A stretch of DNA of 64,000 bases from Bordetella petrii (GTDB taxonomy: Bacteria > Pseudomonadota > Gammaproteobacteria > Burkholderiales > Burkholderiaceae_B), in the NCBI GenBank assembly GCA_017745595.1, contig WMBV01000024.1:50933-114932 (forward strand), given 5' to 3'. Both the position numbers and the translations under genes were made by a program. The notes under the pieces were generated by a model. The model saw only the letters and a program-made list of their open reading frames with translations, did not search any database and was not told the DNA's origin. Shown piece by piece: positions 8,529 to 17,790 of this stretch. Position 1 is the stretch's first letter. Each line of letters opens with the position of its first letter.

Positions 8529-9920
8529 CTACCTGCGCGCGTTGGTCATCTCGGCAGGCACTACCCATTGGGCGAACTGATCTTCCGTCACGAACCCCAG
8601 CGCCAGCGCCGCGTCTTTCAATGACAGGTTTTCTTTGTGCGCCTTCTTGGCGATCTGGGCGGCCTTGTCGTAGCCGATGTGCGGATTCAGCGCGGTCACC
8701 AGCATCAGCGAACGGTCGACCAGCTCGGCGATGCGTTCGCGGTTGGGCTCGATGCCGGCGGCGCAATGCCGGTCGAAACTGGCCATGCCGTCGGCCAGCA
8801 GGCGCACCGATTGCAGGAAATTGTGGATCACCAGGGGCTTGAACACATTCAGTTCGAAGTTGCCGCTGGCCCCGCCGATATTGATGGCGACGTCGTTGCC
8901 CATGACCTGCGCCGCCAGCATGGTAATGGCTTCGCACTGCGTGGGGTTGACCTTGCCCGGCATGATCGAGCTGCCCGGCTCGTTCTCGGGGATGCTGATC
9001 TCGCCCAGGCCCGAGCGCGGGCCGCTGGCCAGCCAGCGTACGTCGTTGGCGATCTTCATCAGGCCCGCCGCCAGCGCCTTCAGGGCGCCATGCGCGAACA
9101 GCAGGGCTTCGTGCGAAGCCAACGCCTGGAACTTGTTGGGGGCCGATGCGAACGCCGACCCGGTGTCATGGGCCAGCTCGGCGCACACCTTGGCGCTGAA
9201 CTCGGGATGCGCGTTCAGCCCCGTGCCCACCGCCGTGCCGCCGATGGCCAGCTGATGCAGGCCCGGCAGCGTGGCGCGGATCTGCTGTTCCGCCAGGTCG
9301 AGCTGGGCCACGTGGCCCGACAGCTCCTGCCCCAGCGTCAGCGGCGTGGCGTCTTGCAGGTGCGTGCGGCCGATTTTCACGATGTCGTAGAACGCGGCGC
9401 TTTTGGCGGCCAGTGTGGCGCGCAGCGCCTTCAAGGCCGGCAGCAGCTGATGTTCGACCTGCAGGGCCGCCGCCACGTGCATGGCCGTGGGAAAGGTATC
9501 GTTCGACGACTGCCCGCGGTTGACGTGGTCGTTCGGATGCACCTTGCGCGCCTCGCCCCGCTCGCCGCCCAGCAGTTCCGAGGCGCGGTTGGCCAGCACC
9601 TCGTTCATGTTCATGTTGCTCTGCGTGCCCGAGCCGGTCTGCCAGACCGACAGCGGGAATTCGTCGGGCCATTGGCCGGCGATGACTTCATCGGCCGCGC
9701 GCACGACGGCGTCGGCGATCTTGCCGTCCAGTTCGCCCAGCTCGGCATTGACCTTGGCGGCCGCGCGCTTCAGGCGCGCCATGGCCGACACCAGCGGCAC
9801 CGGCATGCGCTCGGTGGAAATGGCGAAAAACTGCAGCGAACGTTGCGTCTGCGCCCCCCACAAATGATCGGCGGGTACCTCGATGGGGCCGAAAGTGTCT
9901 TTTTCGGTACGGGTGTTCAT
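8529..9920 (-). CDS. fumC: Fumarate hydratase class II
   Basis: 463 residues, full length for FumC. It interconverts fumarate and L-malate in the TCA cycle; class II enzymes need no iron-sulfur cluster. Visible signatures are [16 protein letters not shown] (94-108), the active-site His187 in [10 protein letters not shown] and the mobile loop [11 protein letters not shown] (316-326) with Ser318. It is a single-gene unit: the repeat pair lies just downstream, and tsaE is divergent 143 bp away. A second, unrelated fumarase of class I is encoded at 55423-56946, so the cell can swap between oxygen-sensitive and oxygen-stable forms. Confidence 0.97.
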   Translation of the reverse strand: MNTRTEKDTFGPIEVPADHLWGAQTQRSLQFFAISTERMPVPLVSAMARLKRAAAKVNAELGELDGKIADAVVRAADEVIAGQWPDEFPLSVWQTGSGTQSNMNMNEVLANRASELLGGERGEARKVHPNDHVNRGQSSNDTFPTAMHVAAALQVEHQLLPALKALRATLAAKSAAFYDIVKIGRTHLQDATPLTLGQELSGHVAQLDLAEQQIRATLPGLHQLAIGGTAVGTGLNAHPEFSAKVCAELAHDTGSAFASAPNKFQALASHEALLFAHGALKALAAGLMKIANDVRWLASGPRSGLGEISIPENEPGSSIMPGKVNPTQCEAITMLAAQVMGNDVAINIGGASGNFELNVFKPLVIHNFLQSVRLLADGMASFDRHCAAGIEPNRERIAELVDRSLMLVTALNPHIGYDKAAQIAKKAHKENLSLKDAALALGFVTEDQFAQWVVPAEMTNARR

Positions 9921-10016
9921 GGCGTGGAATTCCCTGGCAGAACCGCGCCGGCGCAGGCCGGGGGGCGAATTAAACGAGAATAAAAATCAATACGATGATA
10001 GCAGACCGCTGCTTCC

Positions 10017-10022
10017 TATAAT
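10017..10022 (+). promoter_or_regulatory. Consensus -10 box upstream of tsaE
   Basis: A perfect TATAAT lies 42 bases before the tsaE start, in an AT-rich patch of the fumC/tsaE divergent gap. The -35 region at the matching distance (GATGAT) is poor. Likely the housekeeping promoter for tsaE-amiC. Confidence 0.5.
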
Positions 10023-10063
10023 CCGGGCACGTTCACCCTGTTTTACCACTTCGATTCTCCGCC

Positions 10064-10600
10064 ATGTCTGTTCCGCTGCGCAGCCTGACCCTGTCCCTGC
10101 CCGACGAGGCCGCCACCGAGGCGCTGGCCCGCCAGTTCGCCCCGCTGGTCAGCGGCGCGGGCGGCGTCCCCGCGGGGGGCCGCATCCACCTGCAAGGCGA
10201 GCTGGGAGCCGGGAAAACGGCCTTTACCCGGGCGCTGTTGCGCGAATGCGGCATAACCGGGCGAATCAAAAGCCCCAGCTATGCACTGCTTGAATCTTAT
10301 AAAGTTTCTAACTTATACTTCTATCACTTTGATTTTTATAGATTTAGTGATTCGCGTGAATGGCTGGACGCGGGATTCCGAGATTTGCTGCGTGATGACG
10401 CAGTCGTCCTGATCGAATGGCCCGAGCGTGCCGAGGGGGTTTTACCCCCTCCGGATATGCAGATTTCCCTGGTCTATGCCGACCCGGGCCGCGAGGTCAC
10501 CCTGACTGCCTACACTGCACGAGGACAAACATGGTTGAACGCGATTGTCCCAACGCCCCAGATGCCCTCTCCGCCAGCGGCACCCAGCGCCGACGCCTGA
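10064..10600 (+). CDS. tsaE: tRNA t6A37 biosynthesis ATPase TsaE
   Basis: 178 residues. TsaE is the small ATPase that works with TsaB/TsaD/TsaC to make threonylcarbamoyl-A37 in tRNAs that read ANN codons. Walker A is GELGAGKT (45-52); the switch-like SPSYALLESY follows at 70-79 and HFDFYRFSD at 88-96, the family H-x-D-x-Y-R motif. The C-terminal tail is longer than usual and runs 70 bp into amiC, which starts inside it. Odd feature: codons about 73-96 (10280-10352) are far richer in A and T than anything around them. Confidence 0.95.
   Translation: MSVPLRSLTLSLPDEAATEALARQFAPLVSGAGGVPAGGRIHLQGELGAGKTAFTRALLRECGITGRIKSPSYALLESYKVSNLYFYHFDFYRFSDSREWLDAGFRDLLRDDAVVLIEWPERAEGVLPPPDMQISLVYADPGREVTLTAYTARGQTWLNAIVPTPQMPSPPAAPSADA
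10290..10319 (+). promoter_or_regulatory. Possible internal promoter in tsaE driving amiC
   Basis: TTGAAT (10290-10295) and TATACT (10314-10319) are separated by 18 bp inside the AT-rich patch of tsaE. Each hexamer has five of six or four of six consensus bases, which is unusually good for this GC-rich window. It would serve amiC, which starts about 210 bp downstream. It could also be only a by-product of the encoded aromatic residues. Confidence 0.35.
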
Positions 10601-11919
10601 TCAGCGTCGCTACCACCCTGCTCGTCCTGCCGGTCCTGCCGCGGCTGGCGCACGCGGCCACCATCCTGGCCGTACGGACCTGGCCGGCCGACGAATACAC
10701 GCGCGTCACGCTGGAACTCGACAGCGAGCTCAAGGCCGAGCATTTCACGCTGGAAAACCCGCACCGGCTGGTGGTCGACATCGAAGGCCTGCAAGTCAGC
10801 ACCGCGCTGAACCAGCTGGTTTCCAAGGTGCGGCCCGACGACCCGTACATCCAGGCTCTGCGGGTGGCGCAGAACCGCCCCAATGTCGTGCGCCTGGTTT
10901 TCGACCTGAAGCAGGCCGTGGCGCCCCAGGTGTTCACGCTGAAGCCGGTGGCCGACTATCAATACCGCCTGGTGCTGGACCTGTACCCGAAAGTGGCGCA
11001 AGACCCGTTGATGGCCATGCTGAACAAGCAGGCCGGGCCCGACGTCGACGACCCGCTGGCGCGCATCCTGGAAGACATCGCCCGCAATCCCGTCACGCCC
11101 ACGGCGCCCGCGCCGCAGGCCCAGGGGCAAGAACCGCCGCCGGCGATCGCCATGCCCAAGCCCAGCCCGGCGCCCCGGCCCGAGCCGGCCCGGCCCTCGC
11201 GGCGCAAGCGCATGGTGACCATCGCCATCGATCCGGGCCACGGCGGCGAAGACCCCGGCGCCATCGGCAAGTCGGGGCTGCGGGAAAAAGACGTGGTGTT
11301 GCGCATCGGACGCCGCCTGAAAACGCTGATCGACGACCAGCCCAACATGCGCGCCTACCTGACGCGCGACGACGACTACTTCGTGCCGCTGCACGTGCGA
11401 GTGCAGAAGGCGCGCCGCGTGCGCGCCGACCTGTTCATTTCCATCCATGCCGATGCCTGGATCAAGCCCAGCGCCAGCGGCTCGTCGGTATTCGCCCTGT
11501 CGCAGCGCGGCGCCTCCAGCGCCCAGGCGCGCTGGCTGGCCAATAAAGAAAACGCGGCCGACCTGATCGGCGGCGTGAACCTGGGCAGCCACGACAAGCA
11601 GGTGGCCAAGGTGCTGCTCGACCTGTCCACCACGGCGCAAATCAACGATTCGCTGCGCCTGGGCGCGGCGTTCCTGGACGAGATCAAGAAGATCAACCGC
11701 CTGCACAAGCGCGACGTCGAGCAGGCCGGCTTTGCCGTGCTGAAGGCGCCCGACATTCCGTCGATCTTGGTGGAAACCGCGTTCATCAGCAATCCGCGCG
11801 AAGAAGAACTGCTGCGCTCGGGCAACCACCAGCAGAAGCTGGCCGTGGCCATGATGACCGGCATCCAGCAATACTTCGTCGCCAACCCGCCCCTGGCGCA
11901 CATCGCCGACGCCAGCTGA
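10531..11919 (+). CDS. amiC: N-acetylmuramoyl-L-alanine amidase with AMIN domain
   Basis: 462 residues from the ATG at 10531, preceded by ACGAGGAC; the start overlaps tsaE by 70 bp, and the frame above it is only antisense-like tsaE sequence. The N-terminus carries a twin-arginine signal (TQRRRLISVATTLLVLP), as in AmiA/AmiC of enterics. Residues about 45-150 form an AMIN septal-targeting domain, then a Pro/Ala-rich linker (187-222), then the Amidase_3 zinc domain. Zinc and catalytic residues are His237 (DPGHGGEDPG), Glu252, His306 (FISIHADAW) and Glu415 (ILVETAFIS). It cuts the amide between muramic acid and the stem peptide to split daughter cells. The tsaE-amiC pair is a common proteobacterial arrangement; mutL and miaA, usual next partners, follow after two inserted genes. 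Confidence 0.95.
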   Translation: MVERDCPNAPDALSASGTQRRRLISVATTLLVLPVLPRLAHAATILAVRTWPADEYTRVTLELDSELKAEHFTLENPHRLVVDIEGLQVSTALNQLVSKVRPDDPYIQALRVAQNRPNVVRLVFDLKQAVAPQVFTLKPVADYQYRLVLDLYPKVAQDPLMAMLNKQAGPDVDDPLARILEDIARNPVTPTAPAPQAQGQEPPPAIAMPKPSPAPRPEPARPSRRKRMVTIAIDPGHGGEDPGAIGKSGLREKDVVLRIGRRLKTLIDDQPNMRAYLTRDDDYFVPLHVRVQKARRVRADLFISIHADAWIKPSASGSSVFALSQRGASSAQARWLANKENAADLIGGVNLGSHDKQVAKVLLDLSTTAQINDSLRLGAAFLDEIKKINRLHKRDVEQAGFAVLKAPDIPSILVETAFISNPREEELLRSGNHQQKLAVAMMTGIQQYFVANPPLAHIADAS

Positions 11920-12019
11920 ACCGCGGGCGCCGCAGGGGTAACAATTCTTCAACGACCGGCTCCGGCCGGCGCGGCTGCTTCTATGATGGACACTCCAACC
12001 GCCAGGAAGGAGTGCTGTC

Positions 12020-12460
12020 ATGAACGCGATCACGGCGGGCGATCCGCCCTGCCTGTTTCCCACGCTGCGCTGCCACGACGCCGAAGCCATGATCCGCTGG
12101 CTGATCGACGTCTACGGCTTCACCGAACACGTCGTCTACCGGCACGCGGGCGAAGTCCAGCATGCCGAACTATTGCTGGGCTCGTCGATCTTGATGCTGG
12201 GCCAGCATCGCGAAGATGCCTACGGCAAGCTGGTGGGCAGCTTGGACGGCCGCCGCACCGATGCGTTGTACGTCGCCGTCGCGGACCCTGATGCCCTGTA
12301 CGAAAAGGTATGCGAAGCCGGCGCGCGCATCGAATCGGAACCCGCGGACACCAGCTACGGCAGCCGCGAATTCTCGTGCCGCGACCCCGAGCTGAACCTG
12401 TGGACCTTCGGCACCTACTGGCCGAAGGCCGATCGCCCGCCCGCACAGCCAGGTGTCTGA
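12020..12460 (+). CDS. VOC (glyoxalase/bleomycin-resistance fold) protein
   Basis: 146 residues; an AGGAAGGAG ribosome site precedes the ATG. The two beta-alpha-beta-beta-beta halves of a VOC protein are visible: PTLRCHDAEAMIRWLIDVYGF at the start and ADPDALYEKVCEAGARIE then SYGSREFSCRDPELNLWTFGTY at the end. The closing CRDPELNLW segment resembles the PhnB/glyoxalase-like 'RDPDGN-x-W' motif of uncharacterised members. No substrate can be given. The gene separates amiC from mutL-miaA. The final residues QPGV and the TGA stop are supplied by the palindromic repeat that begins at 12452, so the natural 3' end was overwritten. Confidence 0.85.
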   Translation: MNAITAGDPPCLFPTLRCHDAEAMIRWLIDVYGFTEHVVYRHAGEVQHAELLLGSSILMLGQHREDAYGKLVGSLDGRRTDALYVAVADPDALYEKVCEAGARIESEPADTSYGSREFSCRDPELNLWTFGTYWPKADRPPAQPGV

Positions 12461-12543
12461 CTCCCGCAGGGTGTCAGACACCGATGTATGCCACGCCGTT
12501 TCAATCCCACGGTGTCTGACACCCTGCGGGAGTCAGACACCTG
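12450..12543. repeat. Palindromic repeat pair (archetype)
   Basis: Cores at 12452-12482 and 12511-12541 face each other across a 28-bp spacer. Both have perfect 10-bp arms. With one or two flanking bases the two cores are exact inverse copies over 34 bp, so the strand can fold as two small hairpins or as one long one. It lies at the convergent end of the VOC gene and dedA. Confidence 0.95.
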
Positions 12544-12581
12544 CTTTGCCTATACGCCTGCTTCCGAAAGCCCGCGGCTCG

Positions 12582-13244
12582 TCACGGCCGCGAGGCGCCG
12601 CGGCCGCCGCGGCCGCCGCGGCCGCGCACCAGCTTCACCAGGCCCGCCACCAGCAGGGGCACGATGGCGGCGGCCAGGCCCAGCAGCACGATGGTGTTCA
12701 GGTGTTCTTTCACCAGCGGGATATTGCCGAAGAAATAACCGGCGGTGATCAGGCCGGCCACCCACAGCACCGCCCCGCTGACGTTGAACAGCTGGAAGCG
12801 CAGCAGGTTCATTTCGGCCACGCCGGCCACGAAGGGCGCGAAGGTGCGGAAAATGGGCAGGAAGCGCGACATGACGATGGTCTTGCCGCCGTGCTTCTCG
12901 TAGAACAGGTGCGTGCGCAACAGCGCCGCGCGGTCCAGGAAGCGCACGTTCATGGTGAACACGCGCGGCCCGATATAGCGGCCGATGGCATAGTTGACGG
13001 TATTGCCCGTTACCGCCGCCACGATCAACAGCACGCCCAGCAGCACCGGGTCCAGGCTGCCCGTGGCGCCGAACGCCCCCGCGATGAACAGCAACGAATC
13101 GCCCGGCAAGAAGGGCACCACCACCAGCCCCGTCTCGGCAAAAATAATCAGGAACAGGACCAGGTAGACCCATGCTCCGTACTGTTCGACCCAGATGCCC
13201 AGCGTCTGGTCGATGTGCAACACCATCTGGAAAAATTCGAGCAT
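12582..13244 (-). CDS. dedA: DedA-family membrane protein
   Basis: 220 residues from the ATG at 13244 (MLEFFQMVLHIDQTLGIWVE). Longer upstream starts in the same frame lack family similarity. The DedA/SNARE-associated domain shows F-A-E-T-G-L-V-V-V-P-F-L-P-G-D-S, the GAFGATGSLD loop, GNTVNYAIGRYIG, the amphipathic R-F-L-P-I-F-R-T-F-A-P-F-V-A-G and the R and G residues of the reentrant helices. DedA proteins are inner-membrane proteins thought to flip lipids such as undecaprenyl phosphate or phosphatidylethanolamine using the proton gradient. The C-terminus is a run of Arg-Gly repeats (RGRGGRGGRG) encoded by a near-perfect CCGCGGCCG triplet run. It interrupts the amiC-mutL neighbourhood on the opposite strand. 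Confidence 0.92.
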   Translation of the reverse strand: MLEFFQMVLHIDQTLGIWVEQYGAWVYLVLFLIIFAETGLVVVPFLPGDSLLFIAGAFGATGSLDPVLLGVLLIVAAVTGNTVNYAIGRYIGPRVFTMNVRFLDRAALLRTHLFYEKHGGKTIVMSRFLPIFRTFAPFVAGVAEMNLLRFQLFNVSGAVLWVAGLITAGYFFGNIPLVKEHLNTIVLLGLAAAIVPLLVAGLVKLVRGRGGRGGRGASRP

Positions 13245-13321
13245 GCAATAACCGTGTGAATGACTGTGAACGGTGCCTGGGGCCATGCGCGCCGGGCAGG
13301 CGAATAAGCAAGTGAGCGCGC

Positions 13322-13416
13322 CAGGTGTCTGACTCCCGCAGGGTGTCGGACACCGAGAGGTCGAGACGGCATGGCCACACGTCGGTGTCTGACACCCTGC
13401 GGGAGTCGGACACCTG
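13322..13416. repeat. Palindromic repeat pair
   Basis: Cores at 13324-13354 and 13384-13414, spacer 29 bp, facing. Both second arms read GTCGGACACC against a GGTGTCTGAC first arm, leaving one G-T wobble. This is the only full pair that lies between two divergent gene starts (dedA and mutL). Confidence 0.93.
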
Positions 13417-13529
13417 CATATTCCTGCATATGATCCGCGCAACAGAGCAGCGCAGGCACCGCATCCGCTTCGACTATAGCGCACGGGCCGGCCGGCCCGC
13501 CGCCGCCATCCCGCGAGGCGGCCTGGGGC

Positions 13530-13535
13530 TAAAAT
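13530..13535 (+). promoter_or_regulatory. Possible -10 box (TAAAAT) for a leaderless mutL mRNA
   Basis: TAAAAT ends 6 bases before the mutL ATG, and there is no ribosome-binding sequence in the gap (CGCCCC). If this is the -10 box, transcription would start at or very near the ATG and the message would be leaderless. The -35 region is not convincing. Confidence 0.35.
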
Positions 13536-13541
13536 CGCCCC

Positions 13542-15491
13542 ATGTCCGATTCCACCCAGCCGCTTTCCGTGTCCGACCGCCGCGCCATCGCCGCCCTGCC
13601 CGACCTGCTGATCAGCCAGATCGCCGCGGGCGAGGTCATCGAGCGGCCCGCCTCTGTACTGAAAGAAATCCTGGAAAACGCCATCGATGCCGGCGCCCGC
13701 GCCATCGAGGTGCGGCTGGAAGGCGGCGGCATCCGGCGCATTGCCGTGTCCGACGACGGCGTGGGCATTCCCCCCGAAGAACTGCCGCTGGCCCTGGCGC
13801 GCCACGCCACCAGCAAGATCCGTTCGCTGGGCGAGCTGGAATCGGTGGCGTCGATGGGGTTTCGCGGCGAGGCGCTGGCCTCGATCGCGTCGGTGGCCCG
13901 GGTAACGCTGATTTCGCGCACCCGCCAGGGCGATCACGCCTGGCAGATCGATGGGGGCAGCCTGCAAGTCACGCCGGCGTCCGGCCCGCCCGGAACCACG
14001 GTCGACGTGCGCCAATTGTTCGACGCGGTGCCCGCGCGCCGCAAGTTCCTGCGCGCCGAGGCCACTGAATTCGGGCACTGCGTCGATGCGCTGGAACGCA
14101 TCGCGCTGGCCCACCCCGGCATCGCCTTCCGGCTGTTCCACCACGACCGCGCGCAACGGCAGTGGCTGCCGGCCGATCCGGGGCAGCGCATCCGCGATGT
14201 GCTGGGCGCCGATTTCACCGAGCACGGCCTGCCGGTGGATGCCTCGGCCGGCGCCATCGGCCTGTCGGGCATGATCACGCGCCCCACCGCCGCCCGCGCG
14301 CGCGCCGACCGCCAATACTTGTACGTCAATGGCCGCTACGTGCGCGACCGCACCGTCAGCCACGCGCTGCGCGCCGCTTATGCCGACGTGCTGCATGGCG
14401 ATCGACAGCCCGCCTATGTGCTGTACCTGGATATCGATCCCGGCGCGGTGGACGTCAACGTACATCCCGCCAAGCACGAAGTGCGTTTTCGCGACAGCGG
14501 CGCGGTGCATCGCTTCGTATCGCAGGTGGTGGGACAGGCGCTGGCGCAGACTGGCGGCGCCTCGACCGTAGCGGCGGCGCCCGATGCCGCGGCGGAAGCG
14601 CCGGCGGCTTTCGCCGCGCCCGGCGGCCCGGCCGCGGCCCCGGCCGATGCGCCCGCCCAGGCGCCCGCGCCATCGCCCCTCTCCGATGGCCACGCCGCCG
14701 CGCCCTGGCGCGCGGCGCCGCCCTCGACCGCCTCCGGCCCGGCGCCGCGCCCCCATACCCAGGTACCGTTCCGCCTGCACGCCGAACCCGCCGGCGTTCC
14801 CGCCGCCGACTGGCGCTCGCTGTACCGGCCGCTCGACGACGCCCCCGCCGCCGCCACGCTGCGCGAACCCGCGCCCGCCGCGCCGGCCGCGCTGCCGGCC
14901 GATGAAGAACATCCGCTGGGCATGGCCCTGGCGCAGCTGCACGGCATCTACATCCTGGCCCAGAACCGGCGCGGGCTGGTGCTGGTCGACATGCACGCCG
15001 CGCACGAACGCGTGGTGTACGAACAGCTGAAGCGGGCCCTGGACGCGCGCGACCTGCCGCGCCAGGACCTGCTGGTGCCGGTGGTGTTCCATGCCCAGGA
15101 AAAAGACGTGGCGCTGGCCGAAGAGCATCGCGAACAACTGGCCGGGCTGGGTTTCGACCTGCGCCCCGCCGGCCCCACCTCGATCGCGGTGCGCTCGGTG
15201 CCGGCGCTGCTGGCGCGCGGCGACATCGAAACCATGGCGCGCGCGGTACTGCGCGACCTGGGCGCGGTGGGCGTATCGCGCCTGCTGACCGAACAGCGCA
15301 ACGAACTGCTGTCCACCATGGCCTGCCACGGTTCGGTGCGGGCCAACCGGCGCCTGAGCATCGAAGAAATGAACGCGCTGCTGCGCCAGATGGAAATCAC
15401 CGAACGCGCCGACCAATGCAATCACGGCCGTCCCACCTGGGTGCAATGGTCGGTGTCCGACCTGGACAAGCTCTTTCTGCGCGGGCAATAG
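13542..15491 (+). CDS. mutL: DNA mismatch repair protein MutL
   Basis: 649 residues. The N-terminal GHKL ATPase has motif I Glu42-Asn46 ([11 protein letters not shown]), motif II DDGVGIP (71-77) and motif [12 protein letters not shown] (106-114), plus ARHATSK. A Pro/Ala-rich linker spans roughly 345-440. In the C-terminal dimerisation domain, residues 483-494 read [12 protein letters not shown], fitting the endonuclease motif D-x-H-A-x2-E-x4-E with Met for Gln, and CNHGRPTW (626-633) fits the companion Cys/His motif. E. coli MutL lacks these; their presence points to a nicking MutL and methyl-independent mismatch repair. miaA follows after 43 bp in the same direction. No ribosome site is seen before the ATG. 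Confidence 0.97.
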   Translation: MSDSTQPLSVSDRRAIAALPDLLISQIAAGEVIERPASVLKEILENAIDAGARAIEVRLEGGGIRRIAVSDDGVGIPPEELPLALARHATSKIRSLGELESVASMGFRGEALASIASVARVTLISRTRQGDHAWQIDGGSLQVTPASGPPGTTVDVRQLFDAVPARRKFLRAEATEFGHCVDALERIALAHPGIAFRLFHHDRAQRQWLPADPGQRIRDVLGADFTEHGLPVDASAGAIGLSGMITRPTAARARADRQYLYVNGRYVRDRTVSHALRAAYADVLHGDRQPAYVLYLDIDPGAVDVNVHPAKHEVRFRDSGAVHRFVSQVVGQALAQTGGASTVAAAPDAAAEAPAAFAAPGGPAAAPADAPAQAPAPSPLSDGHAAAPWRAAPPSTASGPAPRPHTQVPFRLHAEPAGVPAADWRSLYRPLDDAPAAATLREPAPAAPAALPADEEHPLGMALAQLHGIYILAQNRRGLVLVDMHAAHERVVYEQLKRALDARDLPRQDLLVPVVFHAQEKDVALAEEHREQLAGLGFDLRPAGPTSIAVRSVPALLARGDIETMARAVLRDLGAVGVSRLLTEQRNELLSTMACHGSVRANRRLSIEEMNALLRQMEITERADQCNHGRPTWVQWSVSDLDKLFLRGQ

Positions 15492-15534
15492 CCATGCCGA
15501 CCGCACCCGGCCGGCGCCTCGGGGTCGTGCCGGC

Positions 15535-16482
15535 ATGAACCCCGTTCCGCCCATCATCTGCCTGGCCGGCCCCACCGCCGCCGGCAAAAGCGCCGCCACG
15601 CTGGCGCTGGCGCGGCGCTGGCCGCTGGAAGTGATCAACGTCGATTCGGCCACCATCTACCGGGGCATGGATATCGGCACGGCCAAGCCCTCGCCCGACG
15701 AGCAGGCCCGCGTGCCGCAGCACTTGCTCGACATCCGCGACCCCGCCCAGAGCTATTCGGCCGCCGAATTCCGCGCCGACGCGCTGCGCCTGGTCGACGC
15801 GATCCGCTCGCGCGGCCGCATGCCGCTGCTGGCCGGCGGCACCATGCTGTACTACAAGGCGCTGCGCGAGGGCCTGGACGACCTGCCGCAAGCCGATGCC
15901 GCGTTGCGCGCCGAACTGGACGAACGCGCGGCGCGCCTGGGCTGGCCCGCCCTGCATGCCGAACTGGCCGAGCGGGATCCCGTCACCGCGGCGCGCCTGG
16001 CCCCCAACGACAGCCAGCGCATCCAGCGCGCCCTCGAGATCTGCCTGCTCAGCGGCCGCCCCATGTCGGCGCTACTGCAAGGCCGGCAACGCGCGGCCGA
16101 CGACGCCGGCCATCGCTACGTCACGCTCAGCCTGGAACCTTCGGACCGCGCCGCGCTGCACGCGCGTATCGCCCAGCGCTTCGACGCCATGCTGGCCCGC
16201 GGCCTGCTGGAAGAAGTGCGCGCCCTGCACGCCCGCGGCGACCTGCACCCCGGCCTGCCGTCGGTACGCTGCGTGGGCTATCGGCAGATGTGGGCGCACC
16301 TGGACGGCGCGGTCGACCTGGCCACGGCGCGCGAACAGGCCATTGCCGCGACCCGGCAACTGGCCAAGCGGCAACTGACCTGGCTGCGGGCGCAGCCTGA
16401 ACGGACGGTGGTGGATTGCCTGGCCGGCGACGCCGTGCCGCGCACGGTGGACGCGGTGGCCGCGGCGCTGAAAGCCGGTTAA
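15535..16482 (+). CDS. miaA: tRNA dimethylallyltransferase
   Basis: 315 residues. It adds a dimethylallyl group to N6 of A37 in tRNAs reading UNN codons. The P-loop is GPTAAGKSA (12-20); [17 protein letters not shown] (36-52) is the dimethylallyl-diphosphate and tRNA-binding segment, and [11 protein letters not shown] and QRIQRALEI are also family motifs. The protein lacks any extra C-terminal zinc finger, as usual for bacteria. It follows mutL closely and is probably cotranscribed with it; a repeat pair follows 14 bp after the stop. Confidence 0.97.
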   Translation: MNPVPPIICLAGPTAAGKSAATLALARRWPLEVINVDSATIYRGMDIGTAKPSPDEQARVPQHLLDIRDPAQSYSAAEFRADALRLVDAIRSRGRMPLLAGGTMLYYKALREGLDDLPQADAALRAELDERAARLGWPALHAELAERDPVTAARLAPNDSQRIQRALEICLLSGRPMSALLQGRQRAADDAGHRYVTLSLEPSDRAALHARIAQRFDAMLARGLLEEVRALHARGDLHPGLPSVRCVGYRQMWAHLDGAVDLATAREQAIAATRQLAKRQLTWLRAQPERTVVDCLAGDAVPRTVDAVAAALKAG

Positions 16483-16493
16483 ACAGGGTTTAA

Positions 16494-16591
16494 CAGGTGT
16501 CTGACTCCCGCAGGGTGTCAGACACCGATGTGCACCGACAATCTAATTGCAGTCGGTATCTGACACCCGCTGCGCGGGAGTCGGATACCTG
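16494..16591. repeat. Palindromic repeat pair
   Basis: Cores at 16496-16526 and 16555-16589, spacer 28 bp. The second core has changed both outer arms together (GGTATCTGAC and GTCGGATACC) and has a 15-nt loop. It sits at the convergent end of miaA and purM and ends 15 bp from the purM stop. Confidence 0.93.
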
Positions 16592-16603
16592 GCAGTCCCG
16601 CGC

Positions 16604-17653
16604 TCAAACCACGACGGTCTGCGCCTCGCCGTCCTGCTGCGCCACGATCTCGCCGATGCGGCTGACGGTTTCGCCTTGCGCCTGCAAGGTGGCGGCGATG
16701 GCGTCGGCCTGGTCGGCCGCCACCACGATCACCATGCCGATGCCGCAGTTGAAGACGCGGTGCATTTCGGTGTCGGCCACGCCGCCCTGCTGCTGCAGCC
16801 ACTGGAACAGCTGCGGCATCTGCCAGGCATCGCGGTGCAGGCGGGCCGCCAGGCCCGCGCGCAGGATGCGCGGCACGTTGTCGAGCAGGCCGCCGCCGGT
16901 AATGTGCGCCAGGCCCTTGATGCCGCCCGTATGGGCCGCCAGGGCCGCCAGCACCTGCTTCACGTAAATGCGCGTGGGCGCCATCACCACGTCGGCCAGG
17001 GGCTGGCCGTGGAAGTCTTGATCGGGACGCGCGCCGGCGCGTTCCAGGATCTTGCGCACCAGAGAATAGCCGTTCGAGTGCGCGCCGCTGGAAGCCAGGC
17101 CCAGCACCACGTCGCCGGGGTGGATCGACTTGCCGTCGAGAATGGCGGATTTTTCCACCGCGCCCACGGCGAAGCCGGCCAGGTCGTATTCGCCGTCGGG
17201 GTACATGCCGGGCATTTCGGCGGTTTCGCCGCCGATCAGGGCGCAGCCGGACAGCTCGCAGCCCCGGGCGATGCCGCCCACCACCGCCGCCGCCGTGTCC
17301 ACCGACAACTTGCCGCAGGCGAAGTAATCCAGGAAGAACAGCGGTTCGGCACCCTGCACCAGGATATCGTTGACGCTCATGGCGACCAGGTCGACACCCA
17401 CGGTGTCGTGGCGGTTCCATTCGAAGGCCAGGCGCAGCTTGGTGCCCACGCCGTCGGTGCCCGACACCAGCACGGGCTCGCGGTATTTCCCGGGCACCTG
17501 GAACAAGGCGCCGAACCCGCCGATGCCGGCCAGCACGCCAGGACGCATGGTGCGCGCAGCCAGGGGCTTGATGCGGTCGACCAGGGCGTCGCCCGCGTCG
17601 ATATCGACGCCGGCGTCGCGGTACGTCAGGGGGGCGGAAGGTTGAGTAGTCAT
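16604..17653 (-). CDS. purM: Phosphoribosylformylglycinamidine cyclo-ligase
   Basis: 349 residues from the ATG at 17653 ([20 protein letters not shown]); the frame is open 75 bp further but MTTQ gives the family N-terminus. It makes 5-aminoimidazole ribotide from FGAM and ATP in purine synthesis. Features are the N-terminal [18 protein letters not shown], the [10 protein letters not shown] nucleotide motif, [12 protein letters not shown] and GGETAEMPG. Transcribed divergently from hda with 137 bp between the starts. This purM/hda divergent layout is common in Burkholderiales. Confidence 0.97.
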   Translation of the reverse strand: MTTQPSAPLTYRDAGVDIDAGDALVDRIKPLAARTMRPGVLAGIGGFGALFQVPGKYREPVLVSGTDGVGTKLRLAFEWNRHDTVGVDLVAMSVNDILVQGAEPLFFLDYFACGKLSVDTAAAVVGGIARGCELSGCALIGGETAEMPGMYPDGEYDLAGFAVGAVEKSAILDGKSIHPGDVVLGLASSGAHSNGYSLVRKILERAGARPDQDFHGQPLADVVMAPTRIYVKQVLAALAAHTGGIKGLAHITGGGLLDNVPRILRAGLAARLHRDAWQMPQLFQWLQQQGGVADTEMHRVFNCGIGMVIVVAADQADAIAATLQAQGETVSRIGEIVAQQDGEAQTVVV

Positions 17654-17790
17654 GAGAAAAACCGTGGGGTATGTAACAATTGCAGGGTTTACGGGGTGCC
17701 GCGCCAGCATTTTACGATGCCTGCGCATTTGCTATCGTGCAACCCGGCCCGCAACGGCCGCGCCACCCCGCCATGTCCAGATCTTCATCC

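Noticed and set aside
12450..12543. CRISPR array (31-bp repeats with spacers near 28 bp)
   Set aside because: The repeats face each other instead of running in one direction, there are only two per site, and no cas gene is present.
12582..15656. Long open frame opposite mutL, continuous with dedA
   Set aside because: High GC keeps the antisense frame open; only the part after 13244 resembles a protein family. The same holds for the long frames opposite glyS (59277-62555) and upstream of ggt (to 6064).
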